Positions 20,801 through 29,600 of a stretch of 64,000 nucleotides of DNA are shown in pieces. The notes below the pieces were generated by a model. It was given only the letters and a program-made list of their open reading frames with translations. It was not told where the DNA came from and made no database searches. Each line of letters opens with the position of its first letter. Positions within the stretch are counted from its first letter, which is position 1. Source of the stretch: Mangrovihabitans endophyticus (GTDB taxonomy: Bacteria > Actinomycetota > Actinomycetes > Mycobacteriales > Micromonosporaceae); the NCBI RefSeq assembly GCF_014646155.1, contig NZ_BMMX01000025.1, forward strand, positions 1-64,000, written 5' to 3'. The position numbers and the translations under genes are program-made.

Positions 20801-21958
20801 TCAGGCCCTTGTGCAGGCGCTGCCGTTCAGGGTGAACGCGGACGGCGCGGCGAAGCTGCCGCTGTAGGTGCCCTGGAACCCGAAGGACGTGCTGCCACCC
20901 GCCGGGACGCCGCCGTTCCAGGCCAGGTTGCGGGCGGTGAGGGCGCCGCTGGACCCGCTCAGCGTGGCGTTCCAGGAGTTGGTGACCGCCTGCTCGGAGG
21001 GCAGCGTGAAACCGAGCGTCCAGCCGTTGAGCGCGCTGCTGCCGGTGTTGGTCACCGTCACGTTGGCCACGAAACCATTGCTCCAGGTGTCCGTGCTGTA
21101 TCCGACCGAGCAGGATGCGCCGCCCGCGGGCGGGGTCGTCGGGGTGCTCGTCGGCGGCGTGGTGGGCGGGGTCGTGGGCGGGGTGGTGCCGCCGCCTCCG
21201 CCGCCGTTGACGCTGGCCGAGAAGGAGTTCACCGCCAGGCCCGCGCCGCCGATCCAGGGCTCGAAGCCGGCCTGGATGCTGGTCAGATACCAGGAACTGG
21301 TGATCGCCCCGCGGCTGCGCACGTCGGAGATGAAGTCCAGCACGCTGAAGTCCCAACTGGCCAGCGGGGACGGCGCCACGTAGGAGATCACGTTGTTGGA
21401 GCCGTTGCTGCCCTGCCAGACCTGCCAGTTCCGGCCGCCGATGGTGGTGTTGCCCACCGGGGAACCGATCGGTTGGATGGAGCCCTGGCGGTTGAACCAG
21501 ATCATAATCTCCATCTGGTTGACGCCGTCGGTCTTCGGCGTCGGGTCGAGCCAGATGTCGTACGCCGCGTCGTAGGTCGCCCCGGATACGAAGGTGTAGT
21601 TGATGCTCGACCGCGCGCTGCTGATGTCGCTCACGCGCATCGGCAGCACCGTGCCGGGCGAGCAGTTGGTGTAGTGGCAGCCGTAATAGACCGCCGGATA
21701 GGACACCGGGGCGCCACTGGTGTTGCCGGTGCCCTGCTGACTGGTGATGCCGAACCCGGTGCTGGTGACGTTGATGCACTGCTGGGCGGAAGTCCCCCAG
21801 CGGTTGTTCATCACCACGTACCGGCCGCCTATGGTGGTGCTGCCGAACTGCTCGCAGATCTGCGTGTCGGCCTGCGCCGGGCCGGCGACCACGAAGGCGG
21901 TGATCGAGCCGGCGGCGAGCAGGGCCGTGGCCGCGATCGCGCGGATGGCACGTCTCAT
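20801..21958 (-). CDS. Secreted GH12 endoglucanase with CBM2
   Basis: A 385-residue cellulase. It has a signal peptide (1-30, cleaved after AGPAQA), then a GH12 catalytic domain (31-250). The nucleophile Glu150 is in NQMEIMIWFNR and the acid/base Glu233 in IQAGFEPW. A Thr/Pro linker (258-278) joins a carbohydrate-binding module 2 (about 281-385) bounded by cysteines. The pattern closely resembles Streptomyces CelA/CelB. AAGGAG precedes ATG 21958. A CebR-type operator sits 43 bp upstream, so cellobiose induction is expected. Confidence 0.95.
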   Translation of the reverse strand: MRRAIRAIAATALLAAGSITAFVVAGPAQADTQICEQFGSTTIGGRYVVMNNRWGTSAQQCINVTSTGFGITSQQGTGNTSGAPVSYPAVYYGCHYTNCSPGTVLPMRVSDISSARSSINYTFVSGATYDAAYDIWLDPTPKTDGVNQMEIMIWFNRQGSIQPIGSPVGNTTIGGRNWQVWQGSNGSNNVISYVAPSPLASWDFSVLDFISDVRSRGAITSSWYLTSIQAGFEPWIGGAGLAVNSFSASVNGGGGGGTTPPTTPPTTPPTSTPTTPPAGGASCSVGYSTDTWSNGFVANVTVTNTGSSALNGWTLGFTLPSEQAVTNSWNATLSGSSGALTARNLAWNGGVPAGGSTSFGFQGTYSGSFAAPSAFTLNGSACTRA

Positions 21959-22000
21959 GGTCACTCCTTGCAGGGGATACCCCGGGGGCGGGGCGCGCTG

Positions 22001-22014
22001 TGGGAGCGCTCCCA
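22001..22014. promoter_or_regulatory. CebR/CelR operator
   Basis: TGGGAGCGCTCCCA is identical to the palindrome bound by CelR of Thermobifida and CebR of Streptomyces upstream of cellulase and cellobiose-uptake genes. It lies 43 bp before the GH12 start codon. Confidence 0.93.
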
Positions 22015-22108
22015 CGCAACCTACAACAGATCGAAACCGGTGAGAAGTGTTTCCACCAGATTTCGCGGTGTGCTCCCGCGCCCCGGTGCGGCACATGCCA
22101 CCAAGGAC

Positions 22109-22136
22109 ATTGCGCCATAGCAAGCGCAATTTGCGC
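22109..22136. promoter_or_regulatory. TTGCGC repeat cluster in the lsr2 promoter
   Basis: ATTGCGC (22109-22115) and GCGCAAT (22124-22130) form an inverted repeat, with a further TTGCGC at 22131-22136. It may bind a regulator; the purpose is unknown. Confidence 0.35.
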
Positions 22137-22158
22137 CCAGAACGGACGCACGACAGAA

Positions 22159-22186
22159 TGCTGGCGCATAACTCCATTCGCCAGCA
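22159..22186 (+). promoter_or_regulatory. lsr2 leader hairpin
   Basis: Perfect 8-bp arms TGCTGGCG (22159-22166) and CGCCAGCA (22179-22186) with a 12-nt loop, ending 1 nt before the GGAG ribosome-binding site of lsr2. It is a possible translational or regulator-binding element. Confidence 0.5.
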
Positions 22187-22201
22187 CGGAGCATTGACAC
22201 C

Positions 22202-22543
22202 ATGGCCAAACAGGTAATTACCCTCCTCACCGACGACATCGACGGCGGCGAAGCCGATCGCACGGTCGAGTTCGGACTCGACGGTGTGAACTACACCATC
22301 GACCTTTCCGAAGAGAACGCCGGCCAGCTTCGCAAGACGCTCGACCCGTACCTGAGCGTGGCCACCCGGGTCGGCCGCAACGGCGTCGGCAGCCGGCGCG
22401 GCGCCGCCCCCGCCCCCGCGCCGCGCGCCAATCGCGACCAGAACCAAGCGATTCGCGAGTGGGCCACCCAGAACGGATACACCGTCTCCGAGCGGGGCCG
22501 CATCCCCGGGTCCATCGTGGAGGCGTACCACAACAACCGGTGA
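22202..22543 (+). CDS. lsr2: Nucleoid-associated xenogeneic silencer Lsr2
   Basis: A 113-residue DNA-bridging protein that binds AT-rich DNA in the minor groove and silences acquired genes. The dimerisation domain (1-60) begins MAKQVITLLTDDIDGGEADRT (split here by eye at residue 20), a basic Ala/Pro linker follows, and the C-terminal domain carries the R98-G-R100 AT-hook-like motif before IPGSIVEAY. Length and both domains are typical. GGAG precedes the ATG. The leader has two inverted repeats, and a strong terminator follows the gene. Confidence 0.96.
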   Translation: MAKQVITLLTDDIDGGEADRTVEFGLDGVNYTIDLSEENAGQLRKTLDPYLSVATRVGRNGVGSRRGAAPAPAPRANRDQNQAIREWATQNGYTVSERGRIPGSIVEAYHNNR

Positions 22544-22568
22544 CATCGCGTTCCGGACCGGGGAGAAT

Positions 22569-22604
22569 ACGGCGTCGCCGCGCTCCGGCGGCGCCGTTTC
22601 TTCC
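22569..22604 (+). terminator. Intrinsic terminator of lsr2
   Basis: A 12-bp stem (22569-22580 with 22586-22597, one G-U pair) and 5-nt loop are followed by TTCTTCC, 25 bp after the lsr2 stop. It separates lsr2 from the SDR gene. Confidence 0.85.
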
Positions 22605-22619
22605 ACATTCGGAGAAGTC

Positions 22620-23384
22620 ATGAGCGTTGTCATCGTCACCGGCGCCTCGCGGGGCATCGGACGGGCCATCGCCGTACGACTCGGCGAGGCAGGAATGCAC
22701 GTCGTGCTCGCCGCGCGACGCGCCGAGGAATTGACCGCAGTCGCCGCCCGGATACCGGCGAGCACCGTGGCACCCACCGACGTGCGCGACCCGGCAGCGG
22801 TGACCTCCCTGGTGGAACGGGCGGCCTCGGTCTCCGGGCGCATCGACGCGCTGGTCAACAACGCCGGGGTCGGCGGCTCCTCCTCGGTGCTGGCCGATCC
22901 GCGCACGGTGGACGACATGATCGACGTGAACCTGCGAGCGCCGATCGCTTTGATGCGCGCGGTGGTGCCGGTGATGCGCGCGCAAGGCGGCGGCGCGATC
23001 GTCAACATCGGCTCGGTGGCCGGCGAGGTGGGCATCGGCGGCGCCTACTCGGCCACCAAGTTCGCGCTGCGCGGAATGACCGATTCGGTGCGCCGCGAAC
23101 TGGCCGGCACCGGCATCGGGGTGACCCTGGTGGAACCCGGCTTCATCGCCACCGACACCAACGGCCGCCGGGGTCTGCCCGGTCCGGAGATCGTCGCGGC
23201 GGCAGTACAGCGGGCGATCCGCCGCCCGCGCCGGCGCATCGTGGTGCCGGCCAGATACCGGGTGCTCATTCCGCTGGCCGCGACCCTGCCGGCGGCGGTC
23301 GACCGGATGTACGCGGGACAGGCCGCCCGCGGCGACGGCCGGGTGGGGCTGCGCCCCGACCCGCCGCCCGACGAGCCCACCTGA
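22620..23384 (+). CDS. Short-chain dehydrogenase
   Basis: A 254-residue SDR: TGASRGIG, NNAGVGG, catalytic Ser in NIGSVAG and YSATK. The C-terminus is basic (RRPRRRIVVPARYR) with a hydrophobic patch, like the DltE/YqjQ-type SDRs that sit near membranes. The substrate is unknown. GGAGAA precedes the ATG. It has its own promoter region after the lsr2 terminator. Confidence 0.88.
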   Translation: MSVVIVTGASRGIGRAIAVRLGEAGMHVVLAARRAEELTAVAARIPASTVAPTDVRDPAAVTSLVERAASVSGRIDALVNNAGVGGSSSVLADPRTVDDMIDVNLRAPIALMRAVVPVMRAQGGGAIVNIGSVAGEVGIGGAYSATKFALRGMTDSVRRELAGTGIGVTLVEPGFIATDTNGRRGLPGPEIVAAAVQRAIRRPRRRIVVPARYRVLIPLAATLPAAVDRMYAGQAARGDGRVGLRPDPPPDEPT

Positions 23385-23410
23385 CCGGGCCATTGCGCGG
23401 TTCACCCCGC

Positions 23411-23616
23411 CTACATCAAGGTGACCTCGACGGTGAAGCCGCGGGCAATCGCCCCTTCCAGGTGCGTGGCATGCGCGCCGAGATACTGGATCTCGCCGCT
23501 GCTGTGCTCGGTAATCACCCGACCACCACATAGTCATCGGTGCCGGTGGTGTCGTCGCCGCAGATGCAGCACCGCATCCGCTGCGCCACCGGTCCGGTCC
23601 ACTCGGCGGCGCTCAT
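23411..23616 (-). pseudogene. Frameshifted paralogue of the adjacent Cys-rich mini-protein
   Basis: The intact frame from ATG 23616 gives MSAAEWTGPVAQRMRCCICG and stops at 23515 after YVVVG. Moving frame there continues as ITEHSSGEIQYLGAHATHL and ends at 23411. This aligns residue for residue with the second half of the upstream copy (which has IQYLGAHADHF), except for two extra bases. It begins with an ATGA overlap on the upstream copy. It could be a decayed duplicate, a sequencing error, or a programmed shift. Confidence 0.6.
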
Positions 23617-23822
23617 TCGGTGGCATCCAGGTGGAACCCGGGCGCTAGGGCCCTGTTGAAATGGTCCGCATGCGCTCCCAGGTACTGGATGGCGTCGCTC
23701 GGTGCGGCCGACAGAGCCAACACGATGTAATTGTCGGCTCCCTCGGTGTCGTCGCCGCAGATGCAGCACCGCATCCGAGTGGTCACCGGGCCGGTCCACT
23801 CCCGCTGGTCTGCGCCCATCAC
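23613..23822 (-). CDS. Small CxxC protein of unknown function
   Basis: A 69-residue cytosolic protein. RMRCCICGDD contains a C-C-x-C cluster that could bind zinc, followed by an acidic stretch, a hydrophobic strand (YIVLALSA) and the motif IQYLGAHADHFNRAL. I do not recognise the family. The start is GTG 23822 or ATG 23819, with GGAGG upstream at suitable spacing. A second, frameshifted copy follows with an ATGA overlap, which supports this being a real gene. Confidence 0.6.
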   Translation of the reverse strand: MMGADQREWTGPVTTRMRCCICGDDTEGADNYIVLALSAAPSDAIQYLGAHADHFNRALAPGFHLDATE

Positions 23823-23964
23823 TCCCAGCCTCCACTCACACTCTGATCGCCCAGCGCGACGAGCTCCGCGCCTGTCACCTGGCGCGGGTAGGCCACCGTT
23901 CCCTGGACGACTGAACAGCTATCGGCGGCAGAGGTGCTTGCGGCCGACGTCCGTCAGGAACGGG

Positions 23965-24270
23965 CTACGAGGCGAGGGGGAACTCAGCTCGCAGGCTCGT
24001 ACCGGTGATCTTGAGGTCGAGCTCGCCCTCCAGGGCGCTTGCCAGACGGTGCAGCAGGGGAAGCGTCGGCGTGACCGCGCCACCCTCCAGCCTTGAGATC
24101 ACGGTCTGCGTCGTTCCTGCCCGCGTGGCCAGCTCGGCCTGGCTGATGCCCAGGACCGTCCGCCGGTCATAGACAGCCTGGCCGAGGGCGATGCGGGTAC
24201 CCGCCTCGACGTACTCGGGACTTTCCCGATGCTCGTCCGGAACAGTCCACTTGGTGTGGTACCCCTTCAT
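23965..24270 (-). CDS. XRE-family antitoxin, HigA-like
   Basis: A 101-residue helix-turn-helix protein. The HTH lies near 40-75 (LGISQAELATRAGTTQTVISRLEGG) and is followed by the helix TLPLLHRLASALEGEL, a layout common in HigA antitoxins encoded after the toxin. The ATG overlaps the last codon of the upstream toxin remnant (ATGA). With the toxin damaged, this antitoxin is an orphan and may act only as an autorepressor or neutralise toxins elsewhere. Confidence 0.85.
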   Translation of the reverse strand: MKGYHTKWTVPDEHRESPEYVEAGTRIALGQAVYDRRTVLGISQAELATRAGTTQTVISRLEGGAVTPTLPLLHRLASALEGELDLKITGTSLRAEFPLAS

Positions 24271-24512
24271 CGCCTGCCCCCTTCACGGTCGTAGAGATGG
24301 GTCGCTGGCCCATGCTCGCCTTCGCACGCCTTCTGGGCAGCGACGGCGCGCTCGACCTCGCTTGTAGGGCTCACCGAGCGTGGTCGGCGACGCAGCCAGC
24401 CTGTCCGCGTGGTATTCAACTGTTCGGTATGCGGGAGCGGCAACGTGTCCAACCAGCGGCGGACCTCGGGTTCCAGTTCGACGTCAAACCGCTCCCCCAT
24501 ATACGCGAGCAT
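24267..24512 (-). pseudogene. Decayed HigB/RelE-like toxin
   Basis: The readable frame gives 81 residues. The N-terminus is typical of actinobacterial HigB-like toxins (MGERFDVELEPEVRRWLDTL) and so is the C-terminus (SEVERAVAAQKACEGEHGPA). The middle is wrong. The segment VEYHADRLAASPTTLGEPY, expected next in the family, lies in another frame at 24364-24420. The RNase core that should follow GEPY, about 40-60 residues, is missing. I infer at least one frameshift and one internal deletion, giving an inactive toxin. Confidence 0.7.
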
Positions 24513-24629
24513 ATAAATTGGGCAGCGCCGAAATCCAGAGGGCCGACTTGGCAGTCAGGTGACTGCTCGTATGGTCGAGTTGAGTCGCACCGCCGGTTCG
24601 AGCCGCCGGGTCGCGGGTACTCCCCGCTC

Positions 24630-25706
24630 ATGCGAGTCGTCATCGTGGGCGCCTCCGGCAACGCCGGCACCGCCCTGCTGCGCCGTCTTCGCCCGGAGCC
24701 GGGTGCCTCCCTGGTCGGGGTGGCCCGGCGGCTACCGCCCCGCACCGCCGACTATGCCGATGTGGAGTGGCACTCGTGCGACATCGGCGCGCCGGACGCG
24801 GCCGCCCGGCTGGCCCCGATCGTCACCGGCGCCGACGCCGTGGTGCACCTGGCATGGCAGATCCAGCCCAGCCACCACCGCCGGCGTCTGTATCGCACCA
24901 ATGTCCTCGGCTCCGCCCATGTCGCCGAGGCGACGGTGCGGGCGGGCGTGCCGGCGCTGGTCTTCGCCTCGTCGGTGGGCGTCTACGCGCCGGGGCCCAA
25001 GGACGCGTACGTGCGGGAGAACTATCCGCGCACCGGCGTGCTCGCCTCCTCGTACAGCCGGCACAAGGTGCTGGTCGAGGGCCTGCTGGATGTGGTGGAG
25101 GCGCACCACCCGGCGCTGCGGGTGGTGCGGTTGCGCCCCGGCTTGATCTTCCAGCGCGAGGCGGGCACCGAGATCGGTCGCTACTTCGCCGGCCCGATGT
25201 TCCCGGCCGGCCTGCTGCGCGCCGGCCGCATACCGGTGCTGCCCGCCCACCGCCGCCTGCGGATGCAGGCCGTGCACGCGGACGACGTGGCCGAGGCGTA
25301 CGCCCGGGTGCTGCTCGGCGACGTCCGCGGCGCGTTCAACATCGCTGCCGCACCCGTGCTCGATCCGGTGGTGGCCGGGCGCGCGTTCCGCGGCGTGGGC
25401 ATACCGGTGCCCGGTGCGGTGCTGCGCGGCGCCGCAGCGTTCTCCTGGCGGCTGCGCCTGCAGCCGATCGATTCCGGGTGGGTCGACCTCGGCCTGCAAT
25501 CGCCGCTGATGTCGTGCGACCGGGCCGCCGCCGAGCTGGGCTGGCGACCGCGGCACGACGCGGTGAGCGCGCTGCGGGAACTGGTCGCCGGCATGGCGGC
25601 GCGGTCGCATACCGCGAGCGCGCCGCTGTCGTCCGATCCCGAACTGCCCGGGCGGTTCGGCGGGTTGGTGCACGGCCGACTGCCCGGCCAGGGCGACCCC
25701 TACTAG
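24630..25706 (+). CDS. NAD-dependent epimerase/dehydratase family protein
   Basis: A 358-residue extended SDR. The N-terminal VVIVGASGNAGTALLRRL binds NAD(P), with DAVVHLAWQ, ASSVGVYAPG and SSYSRHK (Tyr/Lys active site) following. The C-terminal half binds an unknown substrate, with AVHADDVAEAY typical of nucleotide-sugar or hydroxysteroid epimerases. The final 35 residues look disordered. The ATG at 24630 lacks a strong ribosome-binding site. It stands alone between the toxin remnant and the convergent phosphatase gene. Confidence 0.86.
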   Translation: MRVVIVGASGNAGTALLRRLRPEPGASLVGVARRLPPRTADYADVEWHSCDIGAPDAAARLAPIVTGADAVVHLAWQIQPSHHRRRLYRTNVLGSAHVAEATVRAGVPALVFASSVGVYAPGPKDAYVRENYPRTGVLASSYSRHKVLVEGLLDVVEAHHPALRVVRLRPGLIFQREAGTEIGRYFAGPMFPAGLLRAGRIPVLPAHRRLRMQAVHADDVAEAYARVLLGDVRGAFNIAAAPVLDPVVAGRAFRGVGIPVPGAVLRGAAAFSWRLRLQPIDSGWVDLGLQSPLMSCDRAAAELGWRPRHDAVSALRELVAGMAARSHTASAPLSSDPELPGRFGGLVHGRLPGQGDPY

Positions 25707-25733
25707 GTCGGCCCGGCCGGGCGTCGCCGCCGG

Positions 25734-26570
25734 TCAGGGCAGGAAGTAGTTCGGGTTGGGCAGTTGGAACGTCTTGTCCGCATGCCCGCCCTTGAGATCG
25801 CTGTACTGGTCGCCGAAGTTCGCCACGATGTCGTAGCCCAGTGACTCGATGTGTGCCCGGGTGGCCGCCTTGTAGTGCACGGTCGTGCAGGAACCGTTCG
25901 GGTCGTCGGCGCACGCCGCGCGCAGATAGTCCGGGTAGTCGGCCACCGCCGGCTTGGTGAACAGGCCGTCCTCGCCGTCGCGCAGATCGGTCGGCTTCGG
26001 ATAGCCGGCGTCCACGCCGACCCCGTCCGCGGTGAGATTACCCAGCGTGGCGGCCTCCTGCGTGGCCGGCCGCCCGGTCAGGTAGAAGACCGCGTAACCC
26101 TCCCGCTCGGCCGCCCGCGCGGTGTCCAGCATTCCCGGTACGGCCGGGAAGCGCTGCTCGGTGACGAACGTGGCATTGGTCGACGGGTTGTACGCCCAGT
26201 TGCTGTACACCTCGTAGTTCCACGTGGCCAGCGTGGTGTCGTCGACGTCGAAGAGGACGGCGCGCGTCTTGTGGGTCCGGTGCGCAGCGGCGAGGTAGCG
26301 CTTGCCGTCCCGGGCGACCTGCCGGGCCTCGCGCGCGTAGAAGCTGGTGTCGCCGAAGACGCCCGAGCCCAGCGGGTCGCCGTAGTAGTTGCGCAACTGC
26401 TGGCGCAGGACGTCGATGTTTGTCACGTCGTCCGCGGAGTGCGGGGTGATGGTCTTGATCGCCGGGCCGCCGGACGACGCGGCGTAGCCGATGCCGACGC
26501 CGCCGAGGGTGGCGGTCGCGAGCGCCGCGACGGCGGTGATCAGCAACCGCCGCGAGAGGTGCAGGGACAC
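25734..26570 (-). CDS. Secreted HAD acid phosphatase (subfamily IIIB)
   Basis: A 278-residue exported phosphatase. The signal peptide (about 1-32) is followed by a mature domain with the catalytic D108-V-D110-D111-T-T, a later Thr/Arg motif VFYLTGRPATQ, and the acidic FGDQYSDLKGG. It resembles class B/e(P4)-like non-specific acid phosphatases acting on external nucleotides and phosphomonoesters. It starts with GTG 26570, preceded by GGAGG. It ends convergently with the epimerase gene, and its start lies 64 bp downstream of the GGDEF/EAL gene stop. Confidence 0.9.
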   Translation of the reverse strand: MSLHLSRRLLITAVAALATATLGGVGIGYAASSGGPAIKTITPHSADDVTNIDVLRQQLRNYYGDPLGSGVFGDTSFYAREARQVARDGKRYLAAAHRTHKTRAVLFDVDDTTLATWNYEVYSNWAYNPSTNATFVTEQRFPAVPGMLDTARAAEREGYAVFYLTGRPATQEAATLGNLTADGVGVDAGYPKPTDLRDGEDGLFTKPAVADYPDYLRAACADDPNGSCTTVHYKAATRAHIESLGYDIVANFGDQYSDLKGGHADKTFQLPNPNYFLP

Positions 26571-26634
26571 AGATGCCTCCGGATGAGAGAAGGGGCGAGG
26601 GAACGGTAATCCCGTCGATCCCTGCCCGCATCCC

Positions 26635-29600
26635 TCACGCGGCGACGGCGGCCGGGCCGGTCAGCCAGTGCAACGCCTCGGTCGCGCCGACCGGGGTGGA
26701 GAACAGGAAGCCCTGACCCAGCGGGCACCCCAGCCGCAGCAGCATGTCCCGGTGGGTGGCGGTCTCGATGCCCTCCGCCACCACCGTGAGGTTGAGCGTC
26801 TGCGCCAGGCTGATGATCCCGCTGACCAGGGCGGCCTGCTGGGAGTTGTCCACCATGTCGTCAACGAACGTTTTGTCGATCTTGAGGACGTCGATCGGCC
26901 GCTGCCGGAGGTACCCCAGCGACGAATAGCCGGTGCCGAAGTCGTCGATGGCCACGCGTACGCCCATCTCCTGCAATGCCGAGAGTTCCGCCCAGATCCG
27001 CTCCTCGTCGCCCATCAGCAGCGTCTCGGTGATCTCCAGCATCAGCGCCTGCGGAGGCACGCCGGCGTGCTGCAGCGCGGTCCGCACATGGTCGACGAAG
27101 CCGGGCGCGCGGAACTGCCGGACCGAGACGTTCACGCTGACGTACGGCGCGCGGCTGCGCGGCAGCAACCGGCGCCACTGCGCGACGGTGCGCAGCGCCT
27201 CGTCCAGCACCCAGCGGCCGATCGGCACGATCAGTCCGCTCTCCTCGGCGACCTCGATGAACTGGTCCGGCGTGATGATGCCGCGGGTCGGGTGATCCCA
27301 CCGCACCAGCGCCTCGAATCCGGCGGTGTCGTCCGTGGCCAGGTCCACGATCGGCTGGTACTGGAGGATGAACTGGCCCTCCTTCACCGAGTGTTCCAGC
27401 GCCGAGCGCAGCTCCAGACGCTCCACCATCGCGCCGTGCAGCTCCGACTGGTAACGGCGCCACTGCCCCTTGCCGGCGCCCTTGGCCACGTACAACGCGA
27501 GGTCGGCCTGACGCAGCAGCTCGGTGGCGGTGTTCGCCTCCGGTGTGGTGGTGATGCCGATGCTCGCCACCGCGTGCAGTTCCTCGCCGTCCACCACGAT
27601 CGGCTCGGCGAGCGCGGCCAGGATGCGCGTGGCGGTCTCCTCCACCGCGCCCGGGTCCTGCACGTTCTCCACCAGCGCGGCGAACTCGTCACCGCCCAGG
27701 CGGGCGGCCGTGTCGTCGGCGCGCAGCGCGCCGCCGATCCGGTCGGCCACCGCCATCAGCAGTTCGTCGCCCACCGCGTGGCCGAGCGTATCGTTGACGA
27801 TCTTGAAGTCGTCCAGGTCGATGAAGAGCACCCCGACGACCGAGCCGTCCCGGGCGGCGCGTGCCAGCGCGTGTTCCAGCCGGTCGGTGAACAGCACCCG
27901 GTTGGCCAGGCCGGTGAGCGAGTCGTGGAATGCCTGGTGGGTCAGTTCGCGCTCCAGGCGGCGCCGCTCGGTCACGTCCCGCAGGGTGACCACCAGCCCG
28001 GCCACGCTCTGATCGGCGCGCAGATCCCGGCAGTGCAGCTCCAGCGTGACCTCGGTGCGGTGCGCGCCCAACGCCCGGAAGTCCATCCCGTCGCTGGGCC
28101 CGTCGCCGGCGCGGACCGCGCCCAGCACGTCCGACAGCCGGCGCTGGTCCACCGGATGGATGATCTCCGGAAGCGAGACGCCGACCGGGTCGCGTCCCAG
28201 CACCGCGACGGCCGACGGGCTCGCGTACCGGATCTGGTCCACCTCGTCCACGATGAGGATGACGTCGGAGGTGTTCATCACCAGGGTCCGGAAGTAGGTC
28301 TCGCTGTTGCGCCGGGCCACCTCCTGGCTCAGCTCGATGCGCTCCAGCGCCAGCGCCACCTGGGTGGCCAACACCTCCACGGAGGACCGCAGCCCGCTGA
28401 GCATCCACGCCGGCGCGCCCACCGTGAGCACCCCGACCAGCGGGTCGCCGGCCGGCCGGTCGCCCAGCACGAGGGGGCAGCGCAGCACCGTGCTGAACTG
28501 GTTGAGCCGCACCGCCGCAACCCATTCCACCTCACGGGTGGGCACGATGCGAGCGGTGGTGCCCCCGGCCCGGTCCGCGGCCGCCCGTGCGGCGGTGGCC
28601 CCGGTCGGCACCTCCTCGGACTCGGTGATCGCCATCGACAGCACGACCCGGTGCCGGACGTCGGCGGGCAGCAACTGGGCCACCGCGGCGCGTACCGCCT
28701 CGGCCACCTCGTCCGTGCCCGGCGCGGCGACAAGCGTGGCGGACGCCCTGCGCAGGGCGCGCTCGCGGGCCAGAGCGAGCCGGTGGCTGGTCATGATGCC
28801 GGCCATCCGGGTCAGCACCAGCAGGAAGGTGACCGCGCTGAGTACCGCGATCACCGACAGGTCGGTGACCCGCCCGGCGGTGTGCACCTCGACAAGCAGC
28901 ACCGCCGGGGCGACCAGCGAGGCGAGGGCGAGCAGCACCAGACGCAACCGGCTCAGGTCGTCGGCGGATGTGACGGCCGGGCGGGTCATCTCCGTCATCG
29001 ACGGGTGCAGCGCGGCCAGCCCGACGGCGAGGTAGAACAGCAGCCGGGACAGCCCGGCCATCTGCAGGACCAGGTCGTTCAGCGGGGCGAGGTGGACGCC
29101 GACGTCGGACACCAGCAGCACCGCCACGCCGCCACCGACGAGCTTGGTGGCCTCGGCCGACGGCGCCGCCCCGGCCAGCAGCCGGACCAGCAGGGCCAGG
29201 CAGATCAGGTCGCCGGCAGGGAAGGCGAGCGACCAGAACACTTCCGGCATCCCGGCGCCGAACTGATGCAGGTGCGGCCGGATCACGAACGTCCAACCGA
29301 GCAACGCCAGACCGGTGCTGACGGTGAGGGCGTCCAGCACCGCGCCGCGGTCGCGGGTCGCCGCGGTCCGGCGGCGCACGAACAGCGCCAGCGCGAGCGC
29401 GAGCACCGGGTAGCTCACGAGCAGCACCAGCACACCGGTGACGAAGAGCCACGGCCGGCTCTCCGCGAGGTCGGTGCCGCGGATCCGGAACAGATCGGCG
29501 GCCACCGCCGACATCAGGACCACCGCGATCAGCAGGCGCCAGGGCGCGGGGGCGGTGGGCCGATGACGGCGCAGACCCAGCACGATCGCGGCGGCGGCGC

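Noticed and set aside
24589..24620. GGTTCGAGCC resembling a tRNA T-loop before the epimerase
   Set aside because: No acceptor, D or anticodon stem can be folded around it.
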